The notes under the pieces were generated by a model. The model searched no databases and was not told the origin of the DNA. It worked only from the letters and a program-made list of their open reading frames with translations. Position numbers and translations under genes: made by a program. Source: CAZUTK01 sp964623265 (GTDB taxonomy: Bacteria; Electryoneota; B3-LCP). From it: a stretch of 45,639 bases of DNA. Below, one piece after another: positions 24,079 through 33,253 of this stretch. The stretch lies in assembly GCA_964623265.1 (NCBI GenBank), contig CAZUTK010000017.1, positions 1 to 45,639 of the forward strand. The letters are read 5' to 3'. Position 1 is the first letter of the stretch, and each line of letters starts with the position of its first letter.

Positions 24079-26523
24079 TTATTTCAGCAGTAACATCTTC
24101 CCCACAGCGACGAAATCGTCCGTCTTCAGCCGATACCAGTAGATTCCGGAAGAAAGCCGGGAGGCGTCGAAATTCACCTGATGATTCCCCGCCGCCTGAG
24201 GACCTGCGAAGATCACCTCCACCTGCCGTCCTCTGACGTCGAAGACGCTGAGTTCGACCTGCGCCGCATGCGGAAGAGCATAGGGGATGATCGTCGTCGG
24301 GTTAAAGGGGTTGGGGTGATTCTGTCCGAGATCGAATTTCGCCGGCAGCACGCCGACGCCGGGATCCGCGACACCCGTCGTGGGCTCCATCACCGTGCGG
24401 ACGAAGAAGTCGTAATCGGACGGCGTGAAGGTGGATCCGTCGGTCGAGAAGAAGTGCGAATCCCCTTGCAGATGCCGCGAACCGGTGATCTTCGCGCCGG
24501 TGGCGGAATTGACCACTTCCAGCCAGACCCAGAAATCGGTGCGGTTGTTCTGCAAGTAGGTCACATTGCTCAGGTCGAAGGACTGCCACTGCGGCGCGAT
24601 GAGGGTCACATCCGCGTCAAACTGGTGCGTTTCGGGTCCGGGCGCTTGAGCCGTGCCCGCTTCGAAGATGTGCACGCGGATCTGGCCGGTGTTGTTGAAG
24701 AGCGCCTTCAGGGTGACAGCGCGCAGGGAATCCACGACTCCGTCAGAGAGCGGCGTGAAGCGGACGCAGGCTCCCGTGCCGGACGCGAATTCGAAGTAGT
24801 TGTAAGAAGGCAGATAGCTGTACTGCCGGTTGTCGTAGCCGAACTCGAGGACGTTCGCATTCGTGATTTCAATGATGCCGGCGCGGGTGGTGTCGTTGCT
24901 GGGATCCAGGTCGTTGGAAAGCGCGGTGTAGGCGTAGGTGTTATACGAACCCGCGGCGGGCGTCCAGCTGAATGTGATGGTCTCGGTATTCCCGGGCGCA
25001 AGAGACGGGAAAGGTTCGATGGCGATGGGGCTGCCGCTGCCCAGACGCCAGTAGAGGGGAATGGAGTTCTCCATCTGCATCCCCATATTCGCCACGTCCA
25101 CGAATCCATGCAGCTGCGGGAAATATTCGGAAGTGGGCATCGGGATCCAGAGGTTCTGAGTGGCGGCGTCGTGGTTGGGGATCAGGTCATAGGAGACCGT
25201 GAAGTTGTCCACGAAGAGACCGGCGCCGTTGTAGCTGTCATTGTTGGATTTGAAAAGGATTCGAATCTGGATCGTATGTCCGGCGTAGGGGGAGAGGTTG
25301 ATCATCTGTCCATCTACGTTGGAGAAGAGGCTGTAGTTGCCTGGAGCCTGAATCCAGACGCGGTTGGGGCCGCCTTGATCCCAGGGGTTGGAGTAGTAGT
25401 ACCAGTTGACTCCGTTATCCGGACTGATCTGGACAGTCCAGTAATCCATATTGGGCCAGCTGTAGGGGCTGCCCTGGTTGATGGATCCGTAAATGTAGAA
25501 GTCTGCGAAGATCCTCGCGGTGTCCGCCGAGATGTTCTCCAGATCGATGCGGGGAGTGATGACCGCGTTGTAGAGGCCCTGCGGATAGCTCGTAGAAGTC
25601 TGCGAGAGGCGCATGACGTGGGTTCCGGAAGGGGGCGGCGGCGTGGAAACCTGTTCGATGTGCCAGAAGTTCCCCACGTTGCCCATGCCGGAGACGGCGT
25701 CCATTTCCCGCGGAATCGCCAGACCTTCGCCGTTGTTCAGGAGATAGGTCATCGTTCCTCCGTGGACGTTGATGTTGTCCACGAAGAAGCCGGTCAGGTT
25801 GCTCTGATTTCGTGTGCACACTTCCTCGTCCGAGGCGAGAGCGAAGCGCAATTTGACGGTGGCGGAAGTGTAGTCGGCCATGCTGGCGGTCACGTGCACC
25901 CAGGATCCCGGCGCAGAACCACCGGAAAAGCCCGCCCAGCCGGGGATGCCGGTGCCGAATCCCCAGGTGACGCCGAAGCTGCCCAGACTGGTGGCGCTGT
26001 AGGGGGGGGTTTGCACGGGGAGCACCGACCAGGTGACTCCGTCATCCGTGGAGACCCAGACGTTGGCGCCGTCCCAGCCGTTGTATCCCGGGGGATATCC
26101 GCCGGTAAGACCTTCGATCGCCCAGAAGGCGTCGAATTCGAGAATCGGATTTACCGCTCCGACCATATTCATCGTGGGGGATTCCAGATACTGCAGCCAG
26201 CTGTTGTCGTAGCCGTTCAGCAGAGTATCGCCCACCCACCAGGACATCCCGGATCCGCCGTGTGCATTGAAATCGTCTTTATGCCAGGAGGATTGGCCTG
26301 TGTAATCCACGGTTCTCCAGCCGACGGCTCCCGATTCGAAATTTTCGAAGAAGAAGATTTCATCCGTCGCATCGGCGGATCCGCCGGTGTTGCCGACGAA
26401 AGAAGGGAAAATAGCCGACTCGGCAGAAGAGGATAAAGTCATGGGGGTGAGGTTTTCGGGCGCGGCGATAGCGAAGACCGCACCGACGAAGAGGATGAAG
26501 AAGAGAGAAAAAACGCGTACCAT
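24079..26523 (-). CDS. T9SS-sorted surface protein with tandem MAM/immune-inhibitor-like domains
   Basis: 814 residues; GGAGG four nt before ATG 26523. Signal peptide MVRVFSLFFILFVGAVFAIA. Two related beta-sandwich modules follow: about 55-255 (FFENFESGAVGWRTVDYTG ... GFFVDNINVHGG) and about 258-455 (ending GLFVDNFTVSYD). Both have the 'EnFes ... W ... D-G-x-x-W ... f-v-D-N' layout of the MAM-like domain found in InhA-type proteins, but no zinc-protease HExxH is present. Then a CARDB-like Ig domain (about 460-560), another beta domain (about 565-715), and the T9SS tail (QNHPNPFNPTTI ... KMLLLK). Probably binds carbohydrate or protein at the surface. The 130-residue shared module is absent here. 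Monocistronic, promoter at 26621-26649. Confidence 0.88.
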   Translation of the reverse strand: MVRVFSLFFILFVGAVFAIAAPENLTPMTLSSSAESAIFPSFVGNTGGSADATDEIFFFENFESGAVGWRTVDYTGQSSWHKDDFNAHGGSGMSWWVGDTLLNGYDNSWLQYLESPTMNMVGAVNPILEFDAFWAIEGLTGGYPPGYNGWDGANVWVSTDDGVTWSVLPVQTPPYSATSLGSFGVTWGFGTGIPGWAGFSGGSAPGSWVHVTASMADYTSATVKLRFALASDEEVCTRNQSNLTGFFVDNINVHGGTMTYLLNNGEGLAIPREMDAVSGMGNVGNFWHIEQVSTPPPPSGTHVMRLSQTSTSYPQGLYNAVITPRIDLENISADTARIFADFYIYGSINQGSPYSWPNMDYWTVQISPDNGVNWYYYSNPWDQGGPNRVWIQAPGNYSLFSNVDGQMINLSPYAGHTIQIRILFKSNNDSYNGAGLFVDNFTVSYDLIPNHDAATQNLWIPMPTSEYFPQLHGFVDVANMGMQMENSIPLYWRLGSGSPIAIEPFPSLAPGNTETITFSWTPAAGSYNTYAYTALSNDLDPSNDTTRAGIIEITNANVLEFGYDNRQYSYLPSYNYFEFASGTGACVRFTPLSDGVVDSLRAVTLKALFNNTGQIRVHIFEAGTAQAPGPETHQFDADVTLIAPQWQSFDLSNVTYLQNNRTDFWVWLEVVNSATGAKITGSRHLQGDSHFFSTDGSTFTPSDYDFFVRTVMEPTTGVADPGVGVLPAKFDLGQNHPNPFNPTTIIPYALPHAAQVELSVFDVRGRQVEVIFAGPQAAGNHQVNFDASRLSSGIYWYRLKTDDFVAVGKMLLLK

Positions 26524-26620
26524 GGTGCCTCCATGAGGATAATGAGTTCGAAGTGATCAGTTCCAGGGAATTCCGATTGAATGCACCCTTTGTAAAGCAG
26601 GAATCATTAGATTTACGTTC

Positions 26621-26649
26621 AATATACGAAAGAGGAATCAACGAAGCAA
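26621..26649 (-). promoter_or_regulatory. Sigma70-like promoter of MAM-like T9SS gene
   Basis: Minus strand TTGCTT (26644-26649), 17 nt, TATATT (26621-26626), about 98 nt before ATG 26523. Confidence 0.65.
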
Positions 26650-26784
26650 GCGAAATTCTTTGCATTCTATTTTCAAATCTATGTGTCGGGAAAGAAGAAG
26701 ATCAAGAGAATTTCCCGATTCTCTGTCGCTTCGAACCCTTATCGCCGCTGGTTGCCCTGGAACTGCGCAGTGTTGATCAAGCAA

Positions 26785-26814
26785 CGCAGGGGCGGGTGAT
26801 CACCCGCCCCTGCG
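26785..26814 (-). terminator. Perfect 15-bp palindrome downstream of T9SS gene
   Basis: CGCAGGGGCGGGTGA is followed at once by its reverse complement (26785-26814). It lies 16 nt beyond the stop of the minus-strand gene. No T-tract follows, so it may stop transcription weakly or protect the 3' end of the mRNA. Confidence 0.6.
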
Positions 26815-26830
26815 GTCAGTGTGATTCCAC

Positions 26831-29071
26831 CTACTTCATGAGCACCATCTTGCCGACGGCGTTGTGATTTCCGGCATTCAGACGGTAGAGATACACGCCG
26901 GAAGACAGATTTGAACCGTCGAAGATGATTTCATGAGATCCCGCTTCGAGCCAACTGCTGGAAAGAGTGCCGACGACTCGTCCCGTGAGATCATAGACTG
27001 TCATCGTGATCTGCGCGGCTTCCGGCAGGGAGAACGAGATGGTTGTGGTGGGATTGAACGGATTCGGATGCGTGCCCTGCAGAGCGAATTCCGATGGGAC
27101 ATTCGCATCGTTGCGCTCCATCCAGGCGTCGAATCCTTCGCCGTAGTTGCTCCAATCCGGCACGTTCGATCCGTCGCCGGTGGACAACTTGGTGAAGTTG
27201 AACCCGCTCGAATTCCAGATCGTGTTGGGGTAAACACCCACACGTCCTTGATAGAGGTACACTCCCGCCGGTGCGCTGCCGGGGATGGCTTGGGTGCGCT
27301 GGCGGGTGATGCTGGCGCCCGCGGGCAGCGTCAGGTTGATGGGTCCCAGTACCGGACCGTACCAACTTCCGTTGGGCAACTGCACCATAATCCAAGCGGC
27401 GAAAGACTGCGTCGAGGATTCGTTGTTGTTGACGCTGACGTTGAAGTTAAAGCTGCCGCCGCTCGCCGGAATCTGAATGGGCGGGTTGATGGGCGTCATC
27501 GTGATGGTGACGTTCGGCGGGGCGCCGGCTTGGCTGATTCTAGCGCGGATCATCGGATCGGAGGTTTCCAGGTTGCGGAACGCCGACCAGACGCCCGTGT
27601 ATTCCCAAGCCTGGCGGGAGCCGATGTTGTCCGTGTTGTCGGTGCCCAGAGGCATCGTCAGGGTGTCCACCATCTGCCAGGAGAGGTAGAAGCCGCCGTT
27701 TTGGATGATGACCGGCGGGGTTACGCCGATGCGATACCAGGCGGATGTAGGCGTCGTCACGTTCTGCGAGAAGAGAACGGTGCCCGGCGTGCCGTTGGGT
27801 CCGTCGTCATCTAGGATCTGCGCCGTGAAAGGTGATGTACCCGTTCCGGTGCAGTAGAACTTGATGGTGTCGATTTGAACCGGATAGACGGGCGGCACGA
27901 AGTGCTGTCCCAGACCGCCGTTTCCACCGATCCAGCTCCAGCCTTGTTCGGATGTGCCGTCATCGTAGAGCAGGTCGCCCGGCAGAGTGATGACGCGGGT
28001 TTCCGTCTGTTTCAGGTCGTTGCTGGGATTCTGGTCTCCAACCAGAGTGACCGTGATCTTGGTCAGATACTGACCCGTTGTTGCGGGTGTCCAGTTGGGG
28101 GAGAAGGTTACATCCAGTTCGGCACCTGCTGCCAGAGGTCCTCGCGTGACAGTCTGATTGTACACGACACCGCCTCCGACCTGCTGAATCGAGCAGTTGA
28201 CCTGGAAGGTGTTTTCCAACTGATTGCCGACGTTCTTCACTCGGCCCCAAGGAGTTACCGCCGTGCTGGCGATCACGAAGAAGCCTTCGGAGTTGGCGTT
28301 GGCGGCGGCGACGGAAGCCATGTCATGAGCCACATAGGAAGTCGTGGCGGGATAATCGAAGTAAACTTTGTAGTTGGACGGGGGATACGAATCGAAGGAG
28401 TGCAGCAGACCCACCTGACCGTTGGCGTTTTCGATACCGATCAGGATGTCGTTATTGGAGACCGTGCCCTGCTGCGTCCCGTACTGGAAGCTGATGGAGC
28501 TATCCAGACGGCTCATAATCACTTGGAAGGTGTGCGGACCATCAATGACGCCAGGACCGACCCAGGGGTGCACGTTGATGAAGGAGACCACGCAGCTGTC
28601 GGCGTTGTTCCAGCGGTACACCAAGCCTGTTCCGGAGGGAACGCCCGGATACCAGTCGGCGATATAGACCGCGAGGAAGTCGTTCGGCGCGCCCCCCAGG
28701 GGAATCGTCGTCGGGAAGGGCTGAGCCATATTGTAGGGCGTGCCGAATTTGATGTAACCGTTGGAGCCGATCCAGTATTGGGTGACATCATACCAGTAGT
28801 AGTGGAAGGGGAAGCCAATGGGGAAAGGTCCCACGTAGTTATCATCCCCTAGTCCCGTTACCAGGGTGCCGGTTGCGGTGATGTCTTTCCAGGCGTAGGT
28901 CGGGCCGCCGGGTTCATTGGAGTCGATCCAGGTGTAACCGTACGCATCCGGACCGCCGGTTGCGTCGATTCCGGGCGGGATAACGGCGCCCCAGTCTCCC
29001 AACGGGACGCCGGCAAACGTCAACCCGGTTGTGAACAGAACGAGCAAAAAGCTTAAAACGGTGCGTCGCAT
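26831..29071 (-). CDS. T9SS-sorted multi-domain beta protein
   Basis: 746 residues from ATG 29071 (AAGGAGG five nt upstream). The frame is open 165 bases further, but the signal peptide MRRTVLSFLLVLFTTGLTFA starts here. Order: 'GGPDAYGYTWIDSNEPGGP ... IGSNGYIKFG ... WYPG' beta module (about 25-235); CARDB-like Ig domain (about 245-355, VGNQLENTFQVNCSI, GDQNPSND); a jelly-roll-like domain beginning LLYDDGTSEQGWSW (about 360-510); the shared 130-residue module; and the T9SS tail (HPNPFNPTTT ... KMVLMK). No catalytic motif is evident, so a structural or binding surface role is most likely. Its first module closely resembles one in the C25-like protein. Own promoter at 29175-29203. Confidence 0.88.
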   Translation of the reverse strand: MRRTVLSFLLVLFTTGLTFAGVPLGDWGAVIPPGIDATGGPDAYGYTWIDSNEPGGPTYAWKDITATGTLVTGLGDDNYVGPFPIGFPFHYYWYDVTQYWIGSNGYIKFGTPYNMAQPFPTTIPLGGAPNDFLAVYIADWYPGVPSGTGLVYRWNNADSCVVSFINVHPWVGPGVIDGPHTFQVIMSRLDSSISFQYGTQQGTVSNNDILIGIENANGQVGLLHSFDSYPPSNYKVYFDYPATTSYVAHDMASVAAANANSEGFFVIASTAVTPWGRVKNVGNQLENTFQVNCSIQQVGGGVVYNQTVTRGPLAAGAELDVTFSPNWTPATTGQYLTKITVTLVGDQNPSNDLKQTETRVITLPGDLLYDDGTSEQGWSWIGGNGGLGQHFVPPVYPVQIDTIKFYCTGTGTSPFTAQILDDDGPNGTPGTVLFSQNVTTPTSAWYRIGVTPPVIIQNGGFYLSWQMVDTLTMPLGTDNTDNIGSRQAWEYTGVWSAFRNLETSDPMIRARISQAGAPPNVTITMTPINPPIQIPASGGSFNFNVSVNNNESSTQSFAAWIMVQLPNGSWYGPVLGPINLTLPAGASITRQRTQAIPGSAPAGVYLYQGRVGVYPNTIWNSSGFNFTKLSTGDGSNVPDWSNYGEGFDAWMERNDANVPSEFALQGTHPNPFNPTTTISFSLPEAAQITMTVYDLTGRVVGTLSSSWLEAGSHEIIFDGSNLSSGVYLYRLNAGNHNAVGKMVLMK
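27122..27511 (-). other. 130-residue module preceding sorting domain (copy 3)
   Basis: Starts VTITMTPINPPIQIPASGG and ends NYGEGFDAW. Gapless alignment to the copy in the C25-like gene, with 95 of 130 residues identical by my count. Confidence 0.8.
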
Positions 29072-29174
29072 ACTCGCCTCCTTGTTTGGTTTTTTGTGGA
29101 AAAAATAGTCCCGGGCAATCCCCCCAGGACTTGTTTTAGATCGGGATAAACCAATCGAAGCATTTAGGATTAGA

Positions 29175-29203
29175 AATTTACATATTTTTTTCAGGAAAAG
29201 CAA
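29175..29203 (-). promoter_or_regulatory. Sigma70-like promoter of the 29071 T9SS gene
   Basis: Minus strand TTGCTT (29198-29203), 17 nt, TAAATT (29175-29180), about 104 nt before the start codon. Confidence 0.6.
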
Positions 29204-29428
29204 GAGTTTTTTTTCAGCTCCTGCTTTTTTATGCATGACAGCGCGCGAGGTTTATCCTACCGGCTTTCTGCCGATATTTTAAATACGAATGGTCTGGATA
29301 GAGGTTTGCGGTGAGGTGCAGAGAAGCTAACATCTTTTTCATGTGAGAAATGTTGACCTCAGCGTTTTCACGTCGTCAGTTAGGTGCCGACGGTTCCTGA
29401 AAATTTCAAGTGAACTCATTTTCAATAC

Positions 29429-29704
29429 GACCCCTGGATTCACGCCAGGGTCATATCGCCGGGATCCCCGAATTCCGTCCCGGAATGTCCGCTGAAGATG
29501 AAACCGATTAACGTGCAATCCAGGCGGCCGCCTCCGACCCAATCCGGGAGGGGCTGAGATACCAGGACGCATCGCCGGGGTTGAAGATTCCCACGATTCC
29601 CCCGCGTACGTGGGGGTGGAGATCTTTTGCGACTTTCCCGTGCCGGAAGGAACCACGAAGGTGGTGAATGCCCCGATGCTGGTTTCCCCGCGCAGGCGAG
29701 GAAA
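29429..29704. repeat. Cluster of short REP/dRS3-like palindromes
   Basis: Four short hairpins: 29429-29452 (GACCCCTGG / CCAGGGTC, one bulge), 29472-29486 (ATTCCG-TCC-CGGAAT), 29599-29616 (CCCCCGCG-TA-CGTGGGGG, one G-T pair) and 29683-29704 (TTTCCCCGC-GCAG-GCGAGGAAA, one mismatch). The last resembles the widespread ATTCCC-N8-GGGAAT type of small extragenic repeat, in decayed form. No second copy elsewhere in the window was noticed. Confidence 0.4.
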
Positions 29705-29783
29705 TCCCGGGATCATTCGCGCAGGAAACCGGTCGGTTCCTGTCAAAAAAATGATGGATGCCTCGGAATTTGTTCGAAACCGA

Positions 29784-29812
29784 TTGCTTTTTCCAGAGGG
29801 TCTGATTATTCT
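29784..29812 (+). promoter_or_regulatory. Sigma70-like promoter of NtrC-type regulator
   Basis: TTGCTT (29784-29789), 17 nt, TATTCT (29807-29812); predicted start near 29819, just before the GGAGG that serves ATG 29839. Confidence 0.55.
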
Positions 29813-29838
29813 AATTCTCACTTCAGCCGGAGGCAATT

Positions 29839-31251
29839 ATGACGCCGAGTTCTCTTCCTCCCCATGTGGTGATTGTAGATGACGATCCCGAGATCCTATC
29901 GCTGCTCAAAGATATTATCAGGGAGTACGGATGCCGCGTCACCGCGCTGGATTTGGGTGACGCCGCGTATCGCGTCTTGCAGGCAGGTGGAGTGGATCTG
30001 TTGATCACCGACCTGATGATGCCGGATATAAACGGCTTCGAGCTTCTGGCGAAGGCTCAGGATGTGCAGCCGGATCTGCCCGTGCTAGTGATCACTAGTT
30101 CGCAGTCGGTTCAGGATGCCGTGCGGGCTTTGAAGCAGGGCGCTCTCGATTACCTGCAGAAACCTTTCCAAGTAGATGAATTGCTGCACACGATCGAGAA
30201 GGCGCTGGAAATGGGAAGGCTGCGCAGGGAGAGTCGTCTGTTGGCGGACGAGCTGGCGAAGCCCTATCGTTTCGAGAACATCGTGGGGGATGACCCTCGC
30301 ATGCAGGCGGTGTATGCTTTGATCCAGGATGTGGCGGGCACCAATACTTCCGTGCTGATCGAAGGGGAAAGCGGCACCGGCAAGGAGTTGATCGCTCAGG
30401 CGATCCACTACGCCAGCCCGCGATCGCGCCGTCCTCTGGTCAAGGTCAATTGTGTGACTCTGTCGGAGTCGCTGCTGGAAAGCGAGCTCTTCGGACATGA
30501 AAAGGGCGCTTTCACCGGCGCCATCACCGCCAAGCGGGGGCTGTTCGAAGTGGCGGACGGCGGGACTCTGTTCCTGGATGAAATCGGCGAGATGTCGCTT
30601 TCCACGCAGGTCAAACTTTTGCAATTTCTGCAGGACGGCACCTTCCGACGGGTGGGCGGGACTCAGAATCTGGAAGTGGACATACGGGTCATCGCCGCCA
30701 CGAACCGGGATTTGAAGGCGATGGTGGCGCAAGGGTCGTATCGCGAGGATCTCTACTATCGCCTTCATGTCTTTCCCATTTCGCTGCCGCCACTGCGCGA
30801 ACGGAAGGGCGACATACCCAAATTGGCGAGACACTTCTTGCAGAGGTTCACGCAGGAGATGGGCAAATCCATCCGGGGATTCACACCTGCGGCGCTGAGC
30901 ATACTGGAGCGACATTCTTGGCCGGGCAACGTCCGCGAACTAGAGAATGCCATCGAACGGGCGGCGGTATTGTGCAAGGGTCCGCAGGTGGATGAAGACA
31001 CCTTATCGTTTCTGAAACCGGTTCAAGCTTTACACTCTGAAATCGAGACTTCTGAAAGCGTAGTAGCGTCTCTGCAGGAGAGGGTGGACGCCTTCGAGAG
31101 GAAGCTGCTGAAAGAGGCGCTGGATAGCTGCAACGGCAATCGCTCTCAGGCGGCGCGCCGGTTGGGCATCAATCGCACGACGCTGTTGGCGAAGATGAAA
31201 AAATTCGGCATTGTTGCGGCGGTGGAGTCGGAGTGTGAGACGGTGGGATGA
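29839..31251 (+). CDS. NtrC-family sigma54-dependent response regulator
   Basis: 470 residues; GGAGG at a normal distance. Receiver domain (8-122) with the acidic pocket DDD14-16, phospho-acceptor Asp58 (LLITDLMMPDINGFELL) and Lys108 (DYLQKPF). Then an AAA+ domain (about 145-385): Walker A GESGTGKE (176-183), the sigma54-contacting GAFTGA loop (223-228), Walker B GGTLFLDEIGE, and the arginine fingers in LYYRLHVFPISLPPLRER. A Fis-type helix-turn-helix closes the protein (about 425-458, NRSQAARRLGINRTTLL). All active-site residues are present, so it should activate RpoN promoters on phosphorylation. No partner kinase adjoins it, and I saw no convincing -24/-12 promoter nearby, so its targets are unknown. 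It converges on the 31264 gene with only 12 nt between stops. Confidence 0.97.
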   Translation: MTPSSLPPHVVIVDDDPEILSLLKDIIREYGCRVTALDLGDAAYRVLQAGGVDLLITDLMMPDINGFELLAKAQDVQPDLPVLVITSSQSVQDAVRALKQGALDYLQKPFQVDELLHTIEKALEMGRLRRESRLLADELAKPYRFENIVGDDPRMQAVYALIQDVAGTNTSVLIEGESGTGKELIAQAIHYASPRSRRPLVKVNCVTLSESLLESELFGHEKGAFTGAITAKRGLFEVADGGTLFLDEIGEMSLSTQVKLLQFLQDGTFRRVGGTQNLEVDIRVIAATNRDLKAMVAQGSYREDLYYRLHVFPISLPPLRERKGDIPKLARHFLQRFTQEMGKSIRGFTPAALSILERHSWPGNVRELENAIERAAVLCKGPQVDEDTLSFLKPVQALHSEIETSESVVASLQERVDAFERKLLKEALDSCNGNRSQAARRLGINRTTLLAKMKKFGIVAAVESECETVG

Positions 31252-31263
31252 TGAAAGAATCTT

Positions 31264-33201
31264 CTATCGGAGTCTGCCTGCTTTTTTAGCACTTTTGTAA
31301 CGTTCCAGAGCGAAGATCCGCCCGGCGCCTGCAGCGAAGGGAATAGAGTGGAACGTTCCCTCAGCATCAGAGAATCTCTCATCTGTGTATAGGTCGCGCA
31401 GAACGGCGCCAGAGACGACGGAATCCAGCTTGATGCTGATGTGGCGGTCGCCGTCGGTGCGGCGGTTGACCACGATCAGGAAGGTGTCGTTCTGGGCGTT
31501 GTGGAACTGCCCCACCTCGATGTAGCTCTCCCCCGCCGGATCGTCCTCGCAGTAGATGCTGTCCACGAAGCCCGGGAAGTCGGTCCTGCCGAAGGCGCAG
31601 TAGGCGGTGTCCCGCTGCAGGGTCTGGAGGACGTTTCCCACCGCGTCGAGCTGGGTAAAGACGTCGCGCACGGCTTGGTATTTGGAGAGGAAAGGTTCAT
31701 AGTCGTGTCGAAAGTCCGAATCCACCAAGCCGGAATCCGTCCAGAGGCCTCCTGCATCTCTTTGGGAAACATATAAGTAGTATCCGATCCCTTTTGCCCC
31801 ATGCGCCAGAGCCATCCAAGCTTGAGCGAGAATCTCCGCGCGAGTCGGATTTCTTCGCTGCTCGTTCAAATTATAATGAGCCTGGCATTTCCAGTACCAC
31901 GCCAGAGTATCCTGACATGCTTTCCGCGCTTTTTCCAACGAGTCTGCCAGCGCATTCAATTCGGACTGGTCTCCTACGGAAACTCCCACCTTAAATGGGT
32001 AAGCATACCCCCAGAGAATGGAAGGGGATCCCGTTTTCACGAAATGATCGAAATGGCGATCCCTCGGATGATGAGAAATAAAGGCGCAGCCTGGTTTATG
32101 ATTTTGGTTTCTTAATGTAGAGTTTATCCAATGGTGCGCCGTGAAGGTGATGCGCGCCGGTGTGTTGCCCATACCCCAATAGGCCAGGGTGTCGCCGCAG
32201 AGAGCTTCCAGCGAATCGCACTGTTCTGCAATGACCGCCAGCAGCGAATCGCGGGTGGAGGGTTCTTCCAGCAGATAGCCCCGTTCCAGATCCATAGTGC
32301 GGATCCAGTCCACCCAGACGTCGCAGGCGCCGGTCCAGATGAAGCGGTAGAAGACGAAGCGGAAGTCGCCGGCGTGCGCGGCATCTTCGAGATGGTAATA
32401 CAGGGTGTCGTCCAGGGTGAAGGTGTGGAACTCATTGGAGGAGGGGAATTGGTTCGTCGTGACGCAGAGCGAATCCACCCGCGCCGTCCAGACGCTGTCG
32501 TGCTGGTCGAGAGTATCGTAGTAGGAGTATTCCAGGATCCAGCGGAAGACGGTGTCCTGCGGCTGCAAGCCGGCGACGTCGGCGCGGACGCGCAGGCGGT
32601 GGCGATAGAGCCGGTATTCGGCGTGGTCTTGATCGGGGACGTTCATCCACTCTTTCTCCAGCCCGCATTCGTTGCTGCCCCCCAGCACGTGGTTAGGCCC
32701 CTTGAGGCAGCTGCCGGGAGAATCCTGATGTAACCGGAATTTCCAAGAGGAACCTGAAGGCCAGGGTTGTGCCGGATCCAGCACCCCCCCGAAATGGCAG
32801 AAGTCGTAGTAGATCTCACCAGCATTATTCCAACTATTAATCGCCGTGACGGAATCCATTTCCGCCTCATACTGCATATATTGGCCGTAGGAGAAGTCTT
32901 CCACCTGGTAACGGGGGCCGAAGCCGCTGTAGAGCACCGCCTGCAGGTCGTAGCGCCCGAGGGTGTCGAAATAGGCTTGCAGGTCTGCGTAGTCGCAACG
33001 GAAGTTGACGATGAGATTCGCCCGCAGGTCCGCCAGATCGGAGTAAGACCACTGGCCTAGGTTCGGGGGGCCGGTCAGCATGCGGGGGAAGTCGCTGCCG
33101 GTGAGGGAGCCGTAGGTCAGGAAGCAGGCGAAGAGGGCGGCGGCGCCGAGCGCGGCGCAGGCGCGTGCCGCCCGCGCGGGGAAGGATGAGCTGCGTTTCA
33201 T
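31264..33201 (-). CDS. Secreted TIM-barrel (glycoside-hydrolase-like) protein
   Basis: 645 residues from ATG 33201; AGGAGG at 33207-33212 favours it over the adjacent ATG at 33204. Signal or anchor segment at about 13-33 (ACAALGAAALFACFLTYG). A beta-rich part (about 140-300, with WVDWIRTMDLERGYLLEEP) is followed by an alpha/beta part whose segment ILAQAWMALAHGAKGIGYYL matches the late strands of GH-A/GH42-like barrels, then a final beta domain (VVNRRTDGDRHISIKLDSVV) typical of their C-terminus. I could not identify the two catalytic Glu residues with certainty. Unlike its neighbours it has no T9SS tail. It lies 52 nt after the FG-GAP gene and is probably co-transcribed. Substrate unknown. Confidence 0.8.
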   Translation of the reverse strand: MKRSSSFPARAARACAALGAAALFACFLTYGSLTGSDFPRMLTGPPNLGQWSYSDLADLRANLIVNFRCDYADLQAYFDTLGRYDLQAVLYSGFGPRYQVEDFSYGQYMQYEAEMDSVTAINSWNNAGEIYYDFCHFGGVLDPAQPWPSGSSWKFRLHQDSPGSCLKGPNHVLGGSNECGLEKEWMNVPDQDHAEYRLYRHRLRVRADVAGLQPQDTVFRWILEYSYYDTLDQHDSVWTARVDSLCVTTNQFPSSNEFHTFTLDDTLYYHLEDAAHAGDFRFVFYRFIWTGACDVWVDWIRTMDLERGYLLEEPSTRDSLLAVIAEQCDSLEALCGDTLAYWGMGNTPARITFTAHHWINSTLRNQNHKPGCAFISHHPRDRHFDHFVKTGSPSILWGYAYPFKVGVSVGDQSELNALADSLEKARKACQDTLAWYWKCQAHYNLNEQRRNPTRAEILAQAWMALAHGAKGIGYYLYVSQRDAGGLWTDSGLVDSDFRHDYEPFLSKYQAVRDVFTQLDAVGNVLQTLQRDTAYCAFGRTDFPGFVDSIYCEDDPAGESYIEVGQFHNAQNDTFLIVVNRRTDGDRHISIKLDSVVSGAVLRDLYTDERFSDAEGTFHSIPFAAGAGRIFALERYKSAKKAGRLR

Positions 33202-33253
33202 CATGACCTCCTGATTCGTTGGTTTGAACAGCGGAGATTAGGGATTTTCCGAA

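Larger units (their letters stand above)
26524..26830. other. Intergenic region between two minus-strand T9SS genes
   Basis: 307 bases holding the promoter of the downstream gene (26621-26649), its roughly 90-nt leader, and the hairpin 26785-26814 that ends the upstream gene. No further gene is seen. Confidence 0.7.
29072..29838. other. Long intergenic region with promoters and small palindromes
   Basis: 767 bases between divergent genes. It contains the minus-strand promoter at 29175-29203, several short GC-rich inverted repeats between 29429 and 29704, and the plus-strand promoter at 29784-29812. An open frame on the minus strand (29836-29339) runs through the palindromes and has the Arg/Pro-rich composition of chance frames, so I do not call it. 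Confidence 0.6.

Noticed and set aside
24181..26436. 751-codon plus-strand open frame antisense to the MAM-like T9SS gene
   Set aside because: Same shadow-frame character; the minus strand has a signal peptide, domains and a sorting tail.
29339..29836. 165-codon minus-strand open frame
   Set aside because: Runs through the palindrome cluster, Arg/Pro-rich, no start signals, no recognisable family.
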